Shown here in pieces: positions 44,287 to 52,798 of a stretch of 64,000 nucleotides of DNA (position 1 is its first letter; each line of letters starts with the position of its first letter). The stretch lies in NCBI GenBank assembly GCA_036171675.1, contig JAVHRO010000111.1, forward strand, positions 1 to 64,000. Direction: 5' to 3'. A program made the position numbers and the translations under genes. The notes under the pieces were generated by a model. That model was not told where the DNA came from. It searched no databases and saw nothing but the letters and a program-made list of their open reading frames with translations. This stretch comes from Vicingus sp036171675 (GTDB lineage Bacteria; Bacteroidota; Bacteroidia; Flavobacteriales_E; Vicingaceae).

Positions 44287-45529
44287 GGGTAATTTTATTT
44301 TGTTGAATGGTAATAAATCGTTCGTATTCTTTCATTAATGCCGAAAACAATAGGTCGCCTAATAATACATAACCGTTTTTAGTAAAATGAATTCGGTCTT
44401 TTTGAGCCAAGCCATTATTTTGCCAAGTTTTAATAGAACCTAATCCTCCCATAACGGTGAATAAATCCCAATAACCTTGATTGTATTTAGTTGCAAGGTT
44501 TATCATTGCCTGCTGCACTTCAAAAGCCCGTTTATTGGGCATTTTTTTTTTGTAATAACTGTCGGTGTTGGTTACAAATAGGAAATTGCAATTTGGATTT
44601 ACTTGTTTAATCCAAGATACCAAGGTGTCGTAGTTTTTTTCATAACATTTAGCACAAAAGCCGGGATCGAGAGCGTCGTTAATTCCAATACAAAATATTA
44701 CTAAATCGGGGTTTATGGCCTTTAAATGTTTAGTAAAAAGTTTATTTCTCAAATAACTTGAAGTGCTTGCTCCATTTACACCAATCGAATGATATACCAT
44801 ACCATTGTCGTCATTGTCTAAACTTAACCCATATAAATCGAATTGAGTTTTTTGGGTGTCTGTTTTATAAACTACAACTTCCAAACGCTCTTGATAACTG
44901 TTAAATTTAAATTCGGTATAACCAATTTCATGATTTGTTTCTATCGAAATGCATGAATCAGCAATAACATCTATACAATAATTAGATGAATCAAGGTTAT
45001 GAAAAACTTTAATACTATTAAAATCATAATGAGTTTGTTCGTCAGGTTTAAAGGTTAATTTAAATGATGCTGTACTATCTTTTGTAGTTGCAGTAATACC
45101 AGCTACGCCCCAAGAGCTTTGATGTTTAGAAATGGAATTTCTAAATCCTTCCCAATTACCTGTGGAAGTTATTTGGTAGTATGATGGATTGTTGGTGTTG
45201 GCTAATTTAAATGGAAAAATAAAACCTCGTCCGCCATTTAGATTTGGTGAAATTTGTTGAAAGTCGTTTCTTACTTTGTTCGACCACATATCAGCTTGGA
45301 TGTGTGAACCACCAATTTGCATAATATTAATTTTTCCGTAGCCAGAGGAAATAAGGGTATCGAATTTTTTGTAAAAATGATTAAAAGTAGCGTTGTTTTC
45401 AAAAAATTTAATGGAGTTAGAATCGTATTGTACAAAAGGGTACTCTTTTATGATATGAGGATTGTTTTGCGCAACCAATCGTTGAGCAAGCGAAATAATG
45501 GCCAATATTAAAATCAATTTATTTCTCAT
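44276..45529 (-). CDS. SGNH/GDSL-type esterase or acyltransferase, GGS variant
   Basis: A 417-residue exported protein with a signal peptide (cut near VAQNN). Block I is GGSHIQAD, so the usual GDS is GGS, but the nucleophile Ser75 is kept. Block III is FCIGINDALD and block V is DRIH (Asp378, His381), so catalysis is still possible. SGNH partners of MBOAT proteins transfer the acyl group to periplasmic glycan (PatB, AlgX, AlgJ). The ATG at 45529 is preferred over a TTG two codons upstream. It overlaps the next SGNH gene by 11 bases. Confidence 0.83.
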   Translation of the reverse strand: MRNKLILILAIISLAQRLVAQNNPHIIKEYPFVQYDSNSIKFFENNATFNHFYKKFDTLISSGYGKINIMQIGGSHIQADMWSNKVRNDFQQISPNLNGGRGFIFPFKLANTNNPSYYQITSTGNWEGFRNSISKHQSSWGVAGITATTKDSTASFKLTFKPDEQTHYDFNSIKVFHNLDSSNYCIDVIADSCISIETNHEIGYTEFKFNSYQERLEVVVYKTDTQKTQFDLYGLSLDNDDNGMVYHSIGVNGASTSSYLRNKLFTKHLKAINPDLVIFCIGINDALDPGFCAKCYEKNYDTLVSWIKQVNPNCNFLFVTNTDSYYKKKMPNKRAFEVQQAMINLATKYNQGYWDLFTVMGGLGSIKTWQNNGLAQKDRIHFTKNGYVLLGDLLFSALMKEYERFITIQQNKITLEN

Positions 45530-47018
45530 TGGCAAGGGAGTCAGATTTTGTTTCTGTTGGTACTACTTTTATACCTTTGTATGCTTGATACAAGGTCATT
45601 AGTTTAAGATAAAATTCTTCAGCAATTTTTTTTGCACCCTGAGGACTAAAGTGAATGTAATCTGTTGCAGCCAATGCTGGATTAGCATTTACCCATTTTG
45701 GCATAGAATTTTTACCACCCATAACTTCGTACATATCCCAAAACATACAACCCGTAACCTGTGCAGCTTTTTTTAATGCATCTCGTACCTCTTCTAAATT
45801 AGGATAAGTAACATATTCAGTTTTGTCTTTTATTGACATATCACCAGGACCAATAACGATAAAAGCTGCATTTGGATTTAACTTTTTCAAGAAACTTATT
45901 TGCGATTGGAACCAATTTCCATATTCTATAGCGGCCTCTTTGTCTTTTATATAAGGCATAACGTTACCACCAAATTCTAAGATAATTAAGTCTGGATTTA
46001 AATGGGCGTACATGTTACTTAGTAATGTGTGGTCGCTTTGTGTAAATATCGTACCCGAAGATCCTCTTAATGGAATATTATCAGCCACAATTCCGTTGTT
46101 GCCTTCTAATGATAATCCTAAAATATCAGGGCTATTTTTCCCATCAAAACTTATTGTAATTTCGTTTGGAGTAGCACTAAAATTGGATTTTATACTCTGA
46201 AAAGGGCTATTAGCACTTATTGTTCCGCTGTTAATCAATGCTCCATCTGCCTCTATTTTATAATTTATCGATGTGTAAGAATTACTTAAGAAAATACCTA
46301 ACTGATTGTAACTTTTAGTTTTACCATAGGATGCTATCGGTTTTTTTAATTTTATCCATGCTGAATAATGTATAGAATCATTAATAATAGGATTGCTTGG
46401 AATAGGGGCGTAACGGCAAAAACTTAATAAAGCTCCGTATTTATTGTGTTTAATTTCAGGGTCCTTTTGCCCAAACCCCGCATAGCGTTTCCAATTTTCG
46501 GAGTAAGATATGTTCACACTCATTGAAGGAGCAACCTGAATTACCGGAAATAATCCGACTCCAACTCCTCCAAACTTATTTTGTAACTGATTTCTTAAAT
46601 ACGATGTTATTCTGTCTGCTTCAATTTGAGAATCGCCATAATGCATAATTCTTACTTTACTATTTTGAGCCTTGCTCAATGCATCAAAAAACCTATGTAG
46701 TGCAGGCTTTGCATTATCGGTAAGTTGAATTGTTTTCCTAAATTCATGTAATGAATCGAGTTTATGTTTAATTATTGCGGAGTCAATTTCAGAAAGTACC
46801 ACAGTACTATCAAAGAGTTCACTTAAATCTTTATTGAGGTTTGTATTGGAAGTATCTGATGAACCTAGAAATGAAGCCAACGATGGAAATTCAAGTGTTG
46901 AACTCCCTATTTTTATTCCTTTTTCAGGAAAAAATATCATTACAACCATCAGTAAAATCATTATACATAATAATATGAATAAGGTTTTTAAAGGTTTTAT
47001 TTCTTTTTGGTCGGTCAC
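45519..47018 (-). CDS. Membrane-anchored SGNH/GDSL protein
   Basis: A 499-residue protein with an N-terminal membrane anchor (about residues 11-30). The catalytic part has GDSQIEAD (Ser130), a strong LEFGGN block III, and DYIH (Asp453, His456), so the triad is complete. A beta-sandwich-like insert lies between blocks (about 190-330), like the carbohydrate-binding part of some acetyltransferases. The start is GTG at 47018, sharing its G with the TAG stop of the LysM gene (TAGTG). It is probably a second periplasmic acyltransferase or an esterase that reverses the modification. Confidence 0.82.
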   Translation of the reverse strand: MTDQKEIKPLKTLFILLCIMILLMVVMIFFPEKGIKIGSSTLEFPSLASFLGSSDTSNTNLNKDLSELFDSTVVLSEIDSAIIKHKLDSLHEFRKTIQLTDNAKPALHRFFDALSKAQNSKVRIMHYGDSQIEADRITSYLRNQLQNKFGGVGVGLFPVIQVAPSMSVNISYSENWKRYAGFGQKDPEIKHNKYGALLSFCRYAPIPSNPIINDSIHYSAWIKLKKPIASYGKTKSYNQLGIFLSNSYTSINYKIEADGALINSGTISANSPFQSIKSNFSATPNEITISFDGKNSPDILGLSLEGNNGIVADNIPLRGSSGTIFTQSDHTLLSNMYAHLNPDLIILEFGGNVMPYIKDKEAAIEYGNWFQSQISFLKKLNPNAAFIVIGPGDMSIKDKTEYVTYPNLEEVRDALKKAAQVTGCMFWDMYEVMGGKNSMPKWVNANPALAATDYIHFSPQGAKKIAEEFYLKLMTLYQAYKGIKVVPTETKSDSLANEK

Positions 47019-48412
47019 TATTTTTTCTTAATTTTTAAAACTTGTCCAGCTTTTAAATTTTCGTCAATATTATTCAATTCCATAATGTCTTCCGCTGATA
47101 TTCCAGGATAATTTTTAGCGATATCCCACAAGTTGTCGCCTTGCTTAACTTTATAGGTAATGTATACGTTATTTGAAGTTGTATTTAAGGGTTGTATTAC
47201 ATTGTCAGGTAAAGATTTGTTAAACATACTTAGTTTTTGCCCAATATCAATTTTTGTTCCTTTTAGGTTGTTCCATTGTTGAATAGCACTAACCTTTACA
47301 TGAAATTTTTCGGCAATTTTTCCTAAAACATCTCCAGATTTTACAATATAAATTGTTTCTTCAATCAATTCGCTATCCACTGATTGTCCTTCGATGATAG
47401 GAATAGGTTTGAATAAAATGGAGTCTTGAAAATAGTAAATGCTATCGTATCGTTGTTTTAATTTTTCAATCAGGTGTTTGGGCAATATAGCGACGTAATT
47501 ATTGGGAAAAATCTCTTTATTTATAGAGGGATTCAGGAATGCTAGTTCTTTTTTATTTGCATCAATTATCTCGGTAAGTGCTTTAAAGGATAATTTTTTT
47601 TCAATAAGAAAAGTGTCTGCTTCGAATTTTGGATTGATTTTAATAGTGTTACAATTATTGATAGAATAGCTGTACAACATTGCTGAAAATGCAGGAACAA
47701 TATCTCTCGTTTCTGGATTTAAATAAGGATATAAATCCCAGTAATTCGAAGTTTTTTTACGATGTATTAAATTATTAATGGTGGTTGGACCACATGCGAA
47801 AGCAGCCAATGTTAACTCCCAATTAGGATATTGATGATGTAATTGTTTAATATATAGGATTGCTGCTTTAGTTGATTTTTTAAGGTCTCTTCTTTCATCA
47901 ATATATTCAGTAATACGTAATCCAAATTTAATGGCTTGAGGATAATTTAGTAACCAATACCCTTCGCCTCCAGTAGAATTTGTTGTATGAGGATTATATG
48001 CTGATAAAATTGCAGGTAAAAAGCATAATTCTTCGGGCAATTGTTGCTTTTTTAATGCTTCTTTTAAATCATTTTGGTAATAATTGTGAAGATAATCCAA
48101 TAAAAAGGAGTGCGTTCCTTTTGCATATAAATCGATATAAGCTTTAACCTGTGGTGAATAATTAAGTGGTATATTTTTCTCAATTTCACGAAGCAATTCA
48201 GCACCTTTTTCTGCTTGAAATGGCTTTACCATTTTAACATATCTTAGCAGGGAATCGCTGTTTAGTGTTGAAATTTCAAACAAGCGTTTTACCTCCTCGT
48301 TTTCATGCAAATTTTCAAAATTGGAAGTATACACCGTATTGTCAATTCGAACGGATTGACTAAAAGCATTAAAAAAGATAACTGCCAGTAAAGTAAAAAA
48401 AGTGAATTTCAA
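47018..48412 (-). CDS. LysM protein with inactive MltD-like transglycosylase domain
   Basis: A 464-residue exported protein (signal peptide to about residue 19). The N-terminal half has the shape of a lytic transglycosylase (ELCFLPAILSAYNP, then GYWLLNYPQAIKFGLRITEYIDERRD). The catalytic Glu of the family falls at Leu136 (ILS in place of VES), and AAYNAGPG is AAFACGPT, so it should not cut glycan strands. Two LysM domains (about 350-393 and 418-464) bind peptidoglycan. The start is TTG at 48412; no ATG is in frame near the signal peptide. It is the first gene of the MBOAT/SGNH operon and probably docks it to the wall. Confidence 0.85.
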   Translation of the reverse strand: MKFTFFTLLAVIFFNAFSQSVRIDNTVYTSNFENLHENEEVKRLFEISTLNSDSLLRYVKMVKPFQAEKGAELLREIEKNIPLNYSPQVKAYIDLYAKGTHSFLLDYLHNYYQNDLKEALKKQQLPEELCFLPAILSAYNPHTTNSTGGEGYWLLNYPQAIKFGLRITEYIDERRDLKKSTKAAILYIKQLHHQYPNWELTLAAFACGPTTINNLIHRKKTSNYWDLYPYLNPETRDIVPAFSAMLYSYSINNCNTIKINPKFEADTFLIEKKLSFKALTEIIDANKKELAFLNPSINKEIFPNNYVAILPKHLIEKLKQRYDSIYYFQDSILFKPIPIIEGQSVDSELIEETIYIVKSGDVLGKIAEKFHVKVSAIQQWNNLKGTKIDIGQKLSMFNKSLPDNVIQPLNTTSNNVYITYKVKQGDNLWDIAKNYPGISAEDIMELNNIDENLKAGQVLKIKKK

Positions 48413-48454
48413 TAGTGATAAAGTTAGTTTCTAGCAGTTTTATTAATTGCGTTA

Positions 48455-48462
48455 CAAAGATG
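48455..48462 (-). promoter_or_regulatory. Possible -7 box of the LysM/SGNH/MBOAT operon
   Basis: On the minus strand this reads CATCTTTG, one base away from TAnnTTTG, about 43 bases before the LysM start codon. It lies within the 115-base gap after the histidine kinase gene. Tentative. Confidence 0.3.
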
Positions 48463-48527
48463 ATGTTTACAAAATAAATATGAGGGGTTATAAAAAAGTT
48501 TTTTAAACAACTTTTTGTTAGTGGGGG

Positions 48528-51500
48528 TTATTTTTTTCTTGGATGAAATTTTATTTGGTAAAAGGTGCCTTCTGTGTCAAGTTTAATTATTTCTCCATCT
48601 AACTGTTCGGTAAATACTTTTATTAATTCCATACCTAGCGAAGCGCTATCTTTTTCAAACATTTCTGAAGGCATTCCCACTCCATTATCGCCAACTTTTA
48701 ATCGAAATATGTTTCCTTCAAGATAGATTAATTCTAAGGTTATTATTCCTTTATCTCTATTAACGAATGCATATTTTAAGGTGTTTGAAATAATTTCATT
48801 GATTAATAAACCCAATGGAATAATGGTATCAATATCAAATTTTATGGGTTCTATTTTTATGTCTAGAAAAATATCGCAGTTAATAGAATAGGTGGCTATT
48901 AAATCGTTGGTTAATGATAGAATATAATCTTGAAAATCGATATGTGCTAAATCGCCCGATTGATACATTTTTTCATGAATTAATGCCATTGAGCGAATTC
49001 TATTTTTTGCTTCTTCAAAAAGAGCCAACGACTTATTATCTGTGGTATAATTAGATTGGAGATTTAACAAACTATTAATTACTTGAAGATTATTTTTTAC
49101 ACGATGATGTATTTCTTTTAGAAGTACTTCTTTTTCGTCACGTTGCAACTCAATTTGAATGGTTCGTTCACGAACTTTACGTTCTAACTCGCAACTAATT
49201 TTTCGTTGTCGTCGTTCTCTTATCGATGAAATTTTTAGCAAAAGGTAAGTAAAAATTGTAAAAAAGAGCAAATAAAACCACCATGTTTGCCAAAATGGTT
49301 TGGTAATTTTAAATTTGTAGGTAACAGGTTCATTGGTCCAAATATTGTCGTTGTTTTTAGCTTTTAAGTAAAAAGTGTAATTGCCTGGAGGAAGATTGGA
49401 GTATGTTACCGATGTTTTTTCGGTTTCTTTGTACCAGTCTTTGTCAAAAGGTTCTAACTTAAAACTATATCGAACAAATTCAGGATTGGTTAAATTTATG
49501 GCAGAATATTCAAAAGTCAAATGGTTTTCGTTGTAATTTAGTACAAGGTTTTCAGGTAGATTGGTCCATGCTTTTGATACTTTGCTATAGTTACTCCAGT
49601 TTACATCTTCTAAAAACAACTTAATGTTGTCTATTCGCGCAATTGGTTGAAAAACATTGGTTCTATCTTCTTTTGGGTTATATTTTGTTAATCCCTTAAT
49701 GGTTCCGAACCAAATATTTTTTTCCGTATCAATAAAAACAGCCCGACTATTGCATTCTATTCCTTTAAAACCCTCATGAAAACCGTAATTTTTTATTTGT
49801 TCAATTTGACCATAGCTATTTAAAGAAATTTTATCAACGCCATTGTTAGTGCCTACCCAAACATTTTTGTTGTGGTCGTTTATGATTGAATATATTGTGT
49901 TAGATGAAAGTCCTTGTGCTGTAGTTATCGTCTTAAAATCAATGCCATCGTATTTTATAACACATTGGTCTGAACCAAACCAGATGTTTCCAAAATCGTC
50001 TTCTGCAATAGATCCGATATAAGGGTTACAAATGCCCGATGAATGCTTGAAATTAACAAAGTTGTTGTTAAATAATTTATTAATACCATCTCCTGTTCCA
50101 ATCCAGATATTGCCTTTTTTGTCTTCAAAAAGGGAATGAACAACGTTGTGTGTTAATTTTTTTTTATCGTAATTGATAAACTTATTATTTTTTAAAACAC
50201 TCAAGCCTTCGCCATTGGTTCCAATCCATAAATTTTGCTCTTTATCCATCAACAACGATCTAATACGATTAGTAGATAATCCATTTGTAGTGGTGTAATT
50301 ATAAAATTTATTGTTTTCATATTTAGTTAAACCTCCGCTAGTGGCAAACCAAATTGTACCTTTTAGATCTTTAACAATAGCTCTAACTTCATTGCCTCCA
50401 ATTCCATTTGTAGAATTATAATTGGTACTTACTTTTCCATCGTATTTAAAAACACCATCCTCACTTGTTCCAACCCAAATAGTCTTTCCATCAACTAAAA
50501 TGCTAAAAATGGTAGCAGAATTTAGCCCTTTTATATTTTCGAAATAAGTAAACGCTTTATTTCCACATTTTATTAATCCAAACCCACTAGTTCCTAACCA
50601 AAGGTTTCCATTTTTGTCATTCAATAAACTTATAATATTATTGGTTGGTAAACCATTTTCTTTTGAAATGGACGTTATTTTTTGGTTTTTATCAATGCTA
50701 AAAATGCCTTCGTTTGCTGTTGCAATAATGGTGTTTTTATCTCTATCAGTTGTAATGGCAGTTACTACTATATCAAGGTCTAAAGCAATGGTCTCAAATT
50801 CAAATTTTTTATTATTATCAATGCTGCCTTTAAGTAGTTTTATAGCACCGCTTCGATGAGTTCCAATGAGGTAATTACCATCAATGTCTTCATATATTGT
50901 AGTTATAAAGTTGCTTGGTAACCCATCTTTTTCTGTAATTTGAATGGTATCCGTTTTATTGATAAAAAGTATTCCTGACATAGAAGGAATCCATATATTT
51001 TTCTTGCTATCTTCGTAAATAGTTGAAATGGGAGTTTCAATTCGTTGTTGAAGTGAAGGATTTACTTTTGTAAAAACTCCATTTGTAAAGGATTTCAGAG
51101 TAATTCCATCTGCAATATAAATTTTCCCATCATTCGTAATTTTGATGATGTCATTACCATCAGCTGTTTTTTCGCCAAAATTTGAGGGGTAGATGGTAAA
51201 TTTTAATCCATTGTACTTTGTTACTCCACCCCATGTTGAAGTAAACCATATATTTTTATCGTTATCTTCTGCAATATCAGTAATAATATCGCCAGCTATA
51301 CCCTCTTTTGAAGTATATTTAGTAAAGTTTTTACCATCAAATTTACAGATTCCACCACCTGCAGTACCTATCCAAAGAAATCCTCTAGAATCTTGAAAAA
51401 TAACATTAACTTTTGATTGAGATAGTCCTTCTTGAACACTAAATGTTTGAAAGTTGAACGTTTGAGCTAATAAATTGAACGCATTAACCACTAGTATGAA

Positions 51501-51557
51501 TGATACTAATAATCTAAAGTAAACGTAATATTTGCCTTGTTTTTTCAACTTACTCAT
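48528..51557 (-). CDS. Propeller-type sensor histidine kinase (HisKA_2)
   Basis: A 1009-residue membrane sensor. A signal peptide or anchor is followed by about 600 residues of two-component-regulator propeller repeats (each with a LWIGT or IWFGT motif and GxxKYD), forming two seven-blade propellers, then a Y_Y_Y domain (about 650-760) and one membrane helix (WWFYLLFFTIFTYLL). The cytoplasmic part has a HisKA_2 motif with the phosphorylated His in LKEIHHRVKNNLQ and a HATPase_c domain (NTLKYAF, GDNGVGMP). No DNA-binding or receiver domain is fused and no response regulator is nearby. It follows the SUI1 gene by 22 bases. Confidence 0.9.
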   Translation of the reverse strand: MSKLKKQGKYYVYFRLLVSFILVVNAFNLLAQTFNFQTFSVQEGLSQSKVNVIFQDSRGFLWIGTAGGGICKFDGKNFTKYTSKEGIAGDIITDIAEDNDKNIWFTSTWGGVTKYNGLKFTIYPSNFGEKTADGNDIIKITNDGKIYIADGITLKSFTNGVFTKVNPSLQQRIETPISTIYEDSKKNIWIPSMSGILFINKTDTIQITEKDGLPSNFITTIYEDIDGNYLIGTHRSGAIKLLKGSIDNNKKFEFETIALDLDIVVTAITTDRDKNTIIATANEGIFSIDKNQKITSISKENGLPTNNIISLLNDKNGNLWLGTSGFGLIKCGNKAFTYFENIKGLNSATIFSILVDGKTIWVGTSEDGVFKYDGKVSTNYNSTNGIGGNEVRAIVKDLKGTIWFATSGGLTKYENNKFYNYTTTNGLSTNRIRSLLMDKEQNLWIGTNGEGLSVLKNNKFINYDKKKLTHNVVHSLFEDKKGNIWIGTGDGINKLFNNNFVNFKHSSGICNPYIGSIAEDDFGNIWFGSDQCVIKYDGIDFKTITTAQGLSSNTIYSIINDHNKNVWVGTNNGVDKISLNSYGQIEQIKNYGFHEGFKGIECNSRAVFIDTEKNIWFGTIKGLTKYNPKEDRTNVFQPIARIDNIKLFLEDVNWSNYSKVSKAWTNLPENLVLNYNENHLTFEYSAINLTNPEFVRYSFKLEPFDKDWYKETEKTSVTYSNLPPGNYTFYLKAKNNDNIWTNEPVTYKFKITKPFWQTWWFYLLFFTIFTYLLLKISSIRERRQRKISCELERKVRERTIQIELQRDEKEVLLKEIHHRVKNNLQVINSLLNLQSNYTTDNKSLALFEEAKNRIRSMALIHEKMYQSGDLAHIDFQDYILSLTNDLIATYSINCDIFLDIKIEPIKFDIDTIIPLGLLINEIISNTLKYAFVNRDKGIITLELIYLEGNIFRLKVGDNGVGMPSEMFEKDSASLGMELIKVFTEQLDGEIIKLDTEGTFYQIKFHPRKK

Positions 51558-51579
51558 GGTGAAATTAGAAACTAATAAT

Positions 51580-51927
51580 TTAACCTCCTATTTTTTTTGT
51601 TTTTGTGAATCCAAAATTTATTAACAAATCATAAACTTTTTCTTTTAAATCGCCCTGAATTAAAATTTCTCCATCTTTTGCACTTCCACCAACGCCACAT
51701 TTGGTTTTTAACATTTTGGCTAAATGTTGAAAATCGTCATCTGAACCAGTATAACCTTTTACTATGGTTACGTGTTTTCCTTTACGTTGTTTCTTATCAA
51801 CCAAAACTTTTAGCTGTTGTTGGTCAGATGGAAGAGAAACAGAGTTGTCAATTTTATCATCTTCATTAATAAAATTGGGGTTGGTAGAATAAACGTATGA
51901 GGTATTCAGGTTATTTTTTTTACTCAT
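51580..51927 (-). CDS. yciH: SUI1/YciH family translation factor
   Basis: A 115-residue protein with an eIF1/SUI1 domain in the C-terminal two thirds (GKHVTIVKGYTGSDDDFQHLAKMLKTKCG, then VGGSAKDGEILIQGD). Bacterial YciH is thought to influence start-codon fidelity or act as a stress inhibitor on the ribosome. The N-terminal 35 residues are unconserved. It overlaps the diacylglycerol kinase gene by eight bases. Confidence 0.93.
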   Translation of the reverse strand: MSKKNNLNTSYVYSTNPNFINEDDKIDNSVSLPSDQQQLKVLVDKKQRKGKHVTIVKGYTGSDDDFQHLAKMLKTKCGVGGSAKDGEILIQGDLKEKVYDLLINFGFTKTKKIGG

Positions 51928-52798
51928 TGGAAATTACATTTAATGAAAGTGGAATTAATTCAATAATTATTTTTTCTTCAATACGGATAGGTTCACCATC
52001 AATATGCAATTCTTTTGATGCTGTTTCAATGCTAAGGTTTGTCGTTGTTATTTCTTCGATAAATCGACTTGATGTGATTTTTTTACTAAAAAGTCGAACC
52101 GCTAGAGGCAACGCATAAAGAAGTGGAAATTTTTTTAAAATAACTACACTAAATACACCGTCGTCGATTTTTGAATTGGGGGCAATAAATGCATTATTTC
52201 CATATTGATTTGAATTGGCAAATGTGATTAAAAAAGCTTTTTTATCAAAAGCTACTCCATTAATGGTCAATCGATAATTTTTTTCTTCGTAGGCAAAAAA
52301 TTCTTTGATCGAAATTTTTAAATAGGTAATTAAACCTCTTGTAGTTGAAGATGCAAAAAGAGCACTAATGTGAGCGTCGAACCCAATACCTGCAGCACCT
52401 AAAAAATAAAAGTTGTTTAACTTTACCGTGTCTATTTTTTTTGAGTAAAAATTATTCAGCACTAAAATTGCTTTTTTAGTATTTATGGGTATTTTTAAAT
52501 GTCTTGCTAAACCATTTCCAGAACCCATAGGCAATATTCCTAATATGGTATTGGTATGAATAAGGGCTGTACCTACTTCATGCACTGTTCCATCACCTCC
52601 AACTGCTACAATAATTTGATAGTTTGGAGCTTCATTTTTTGCAATTTCAAAAGCATGGTTGGGATACTCCGTAAATTTTATTTGATAAGTAAATTTTAAA
52701 TAATCGAGGTGTTTTTTAATAAGTATTTCGACTCCACTTTTTTTTACAGTACCAGAAATAGGATTAATAATAAAAAGTATGTTTAATCGAGCATACAT
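51920..52798 (-). CDS. Diacylglycerol/lipid kinase (YegS/DgkB family)
   Basis: A 292-residue cytoplasmic lipid kinase. The ATP-binding region has the family signature VAVGGDGTVHEVGTAL near residue 60 and LPMGSGNGLARHL near 95; LFIINPISGT opens the chain. The C-terminal domain carries the lipid-binding beta sandwich. It would turn diacylglycerol into phosphatidic acid. Its start codon touches the stop of the LtaS-type gene (one-base overlap), and that enzyme makes diacylglycerol, so the pair probably recycles lipid. Confidence 0.92.
   Translation of the reverse strand: MYARLNILFIINPISGTVKKSGVEILIKKHLDYLKFTYQIKFTEYPNHAFEIAKNEAPNYQIIVAVGGDGTVHEVGTALIHTNTILGILPMGSGNGLARHLKIPINTKKAILVLNNFYSKKIDTVKLNNFYFLGAAGIGFDAHISALFASSTTRGLITYLKISIKEFFAYEEKNYRLTINGVAFDKKAFLITFANSNQYGNNAFIAPNSKIDDGVFSVVILKKFPLLYALPLAVRLFSKKITSSRFIEEITTTNLSIETASKELHIDGEPIRIEEKIIIELIPLSLNVISNE

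Noticed and set aside
47018..48412. Active lytic transglycosylase (MltD)
   Set aside because: The position of the catalytic Glu is Leu136 and the AAYNAGPG motif is altered, so an active enzyme call is not supported.
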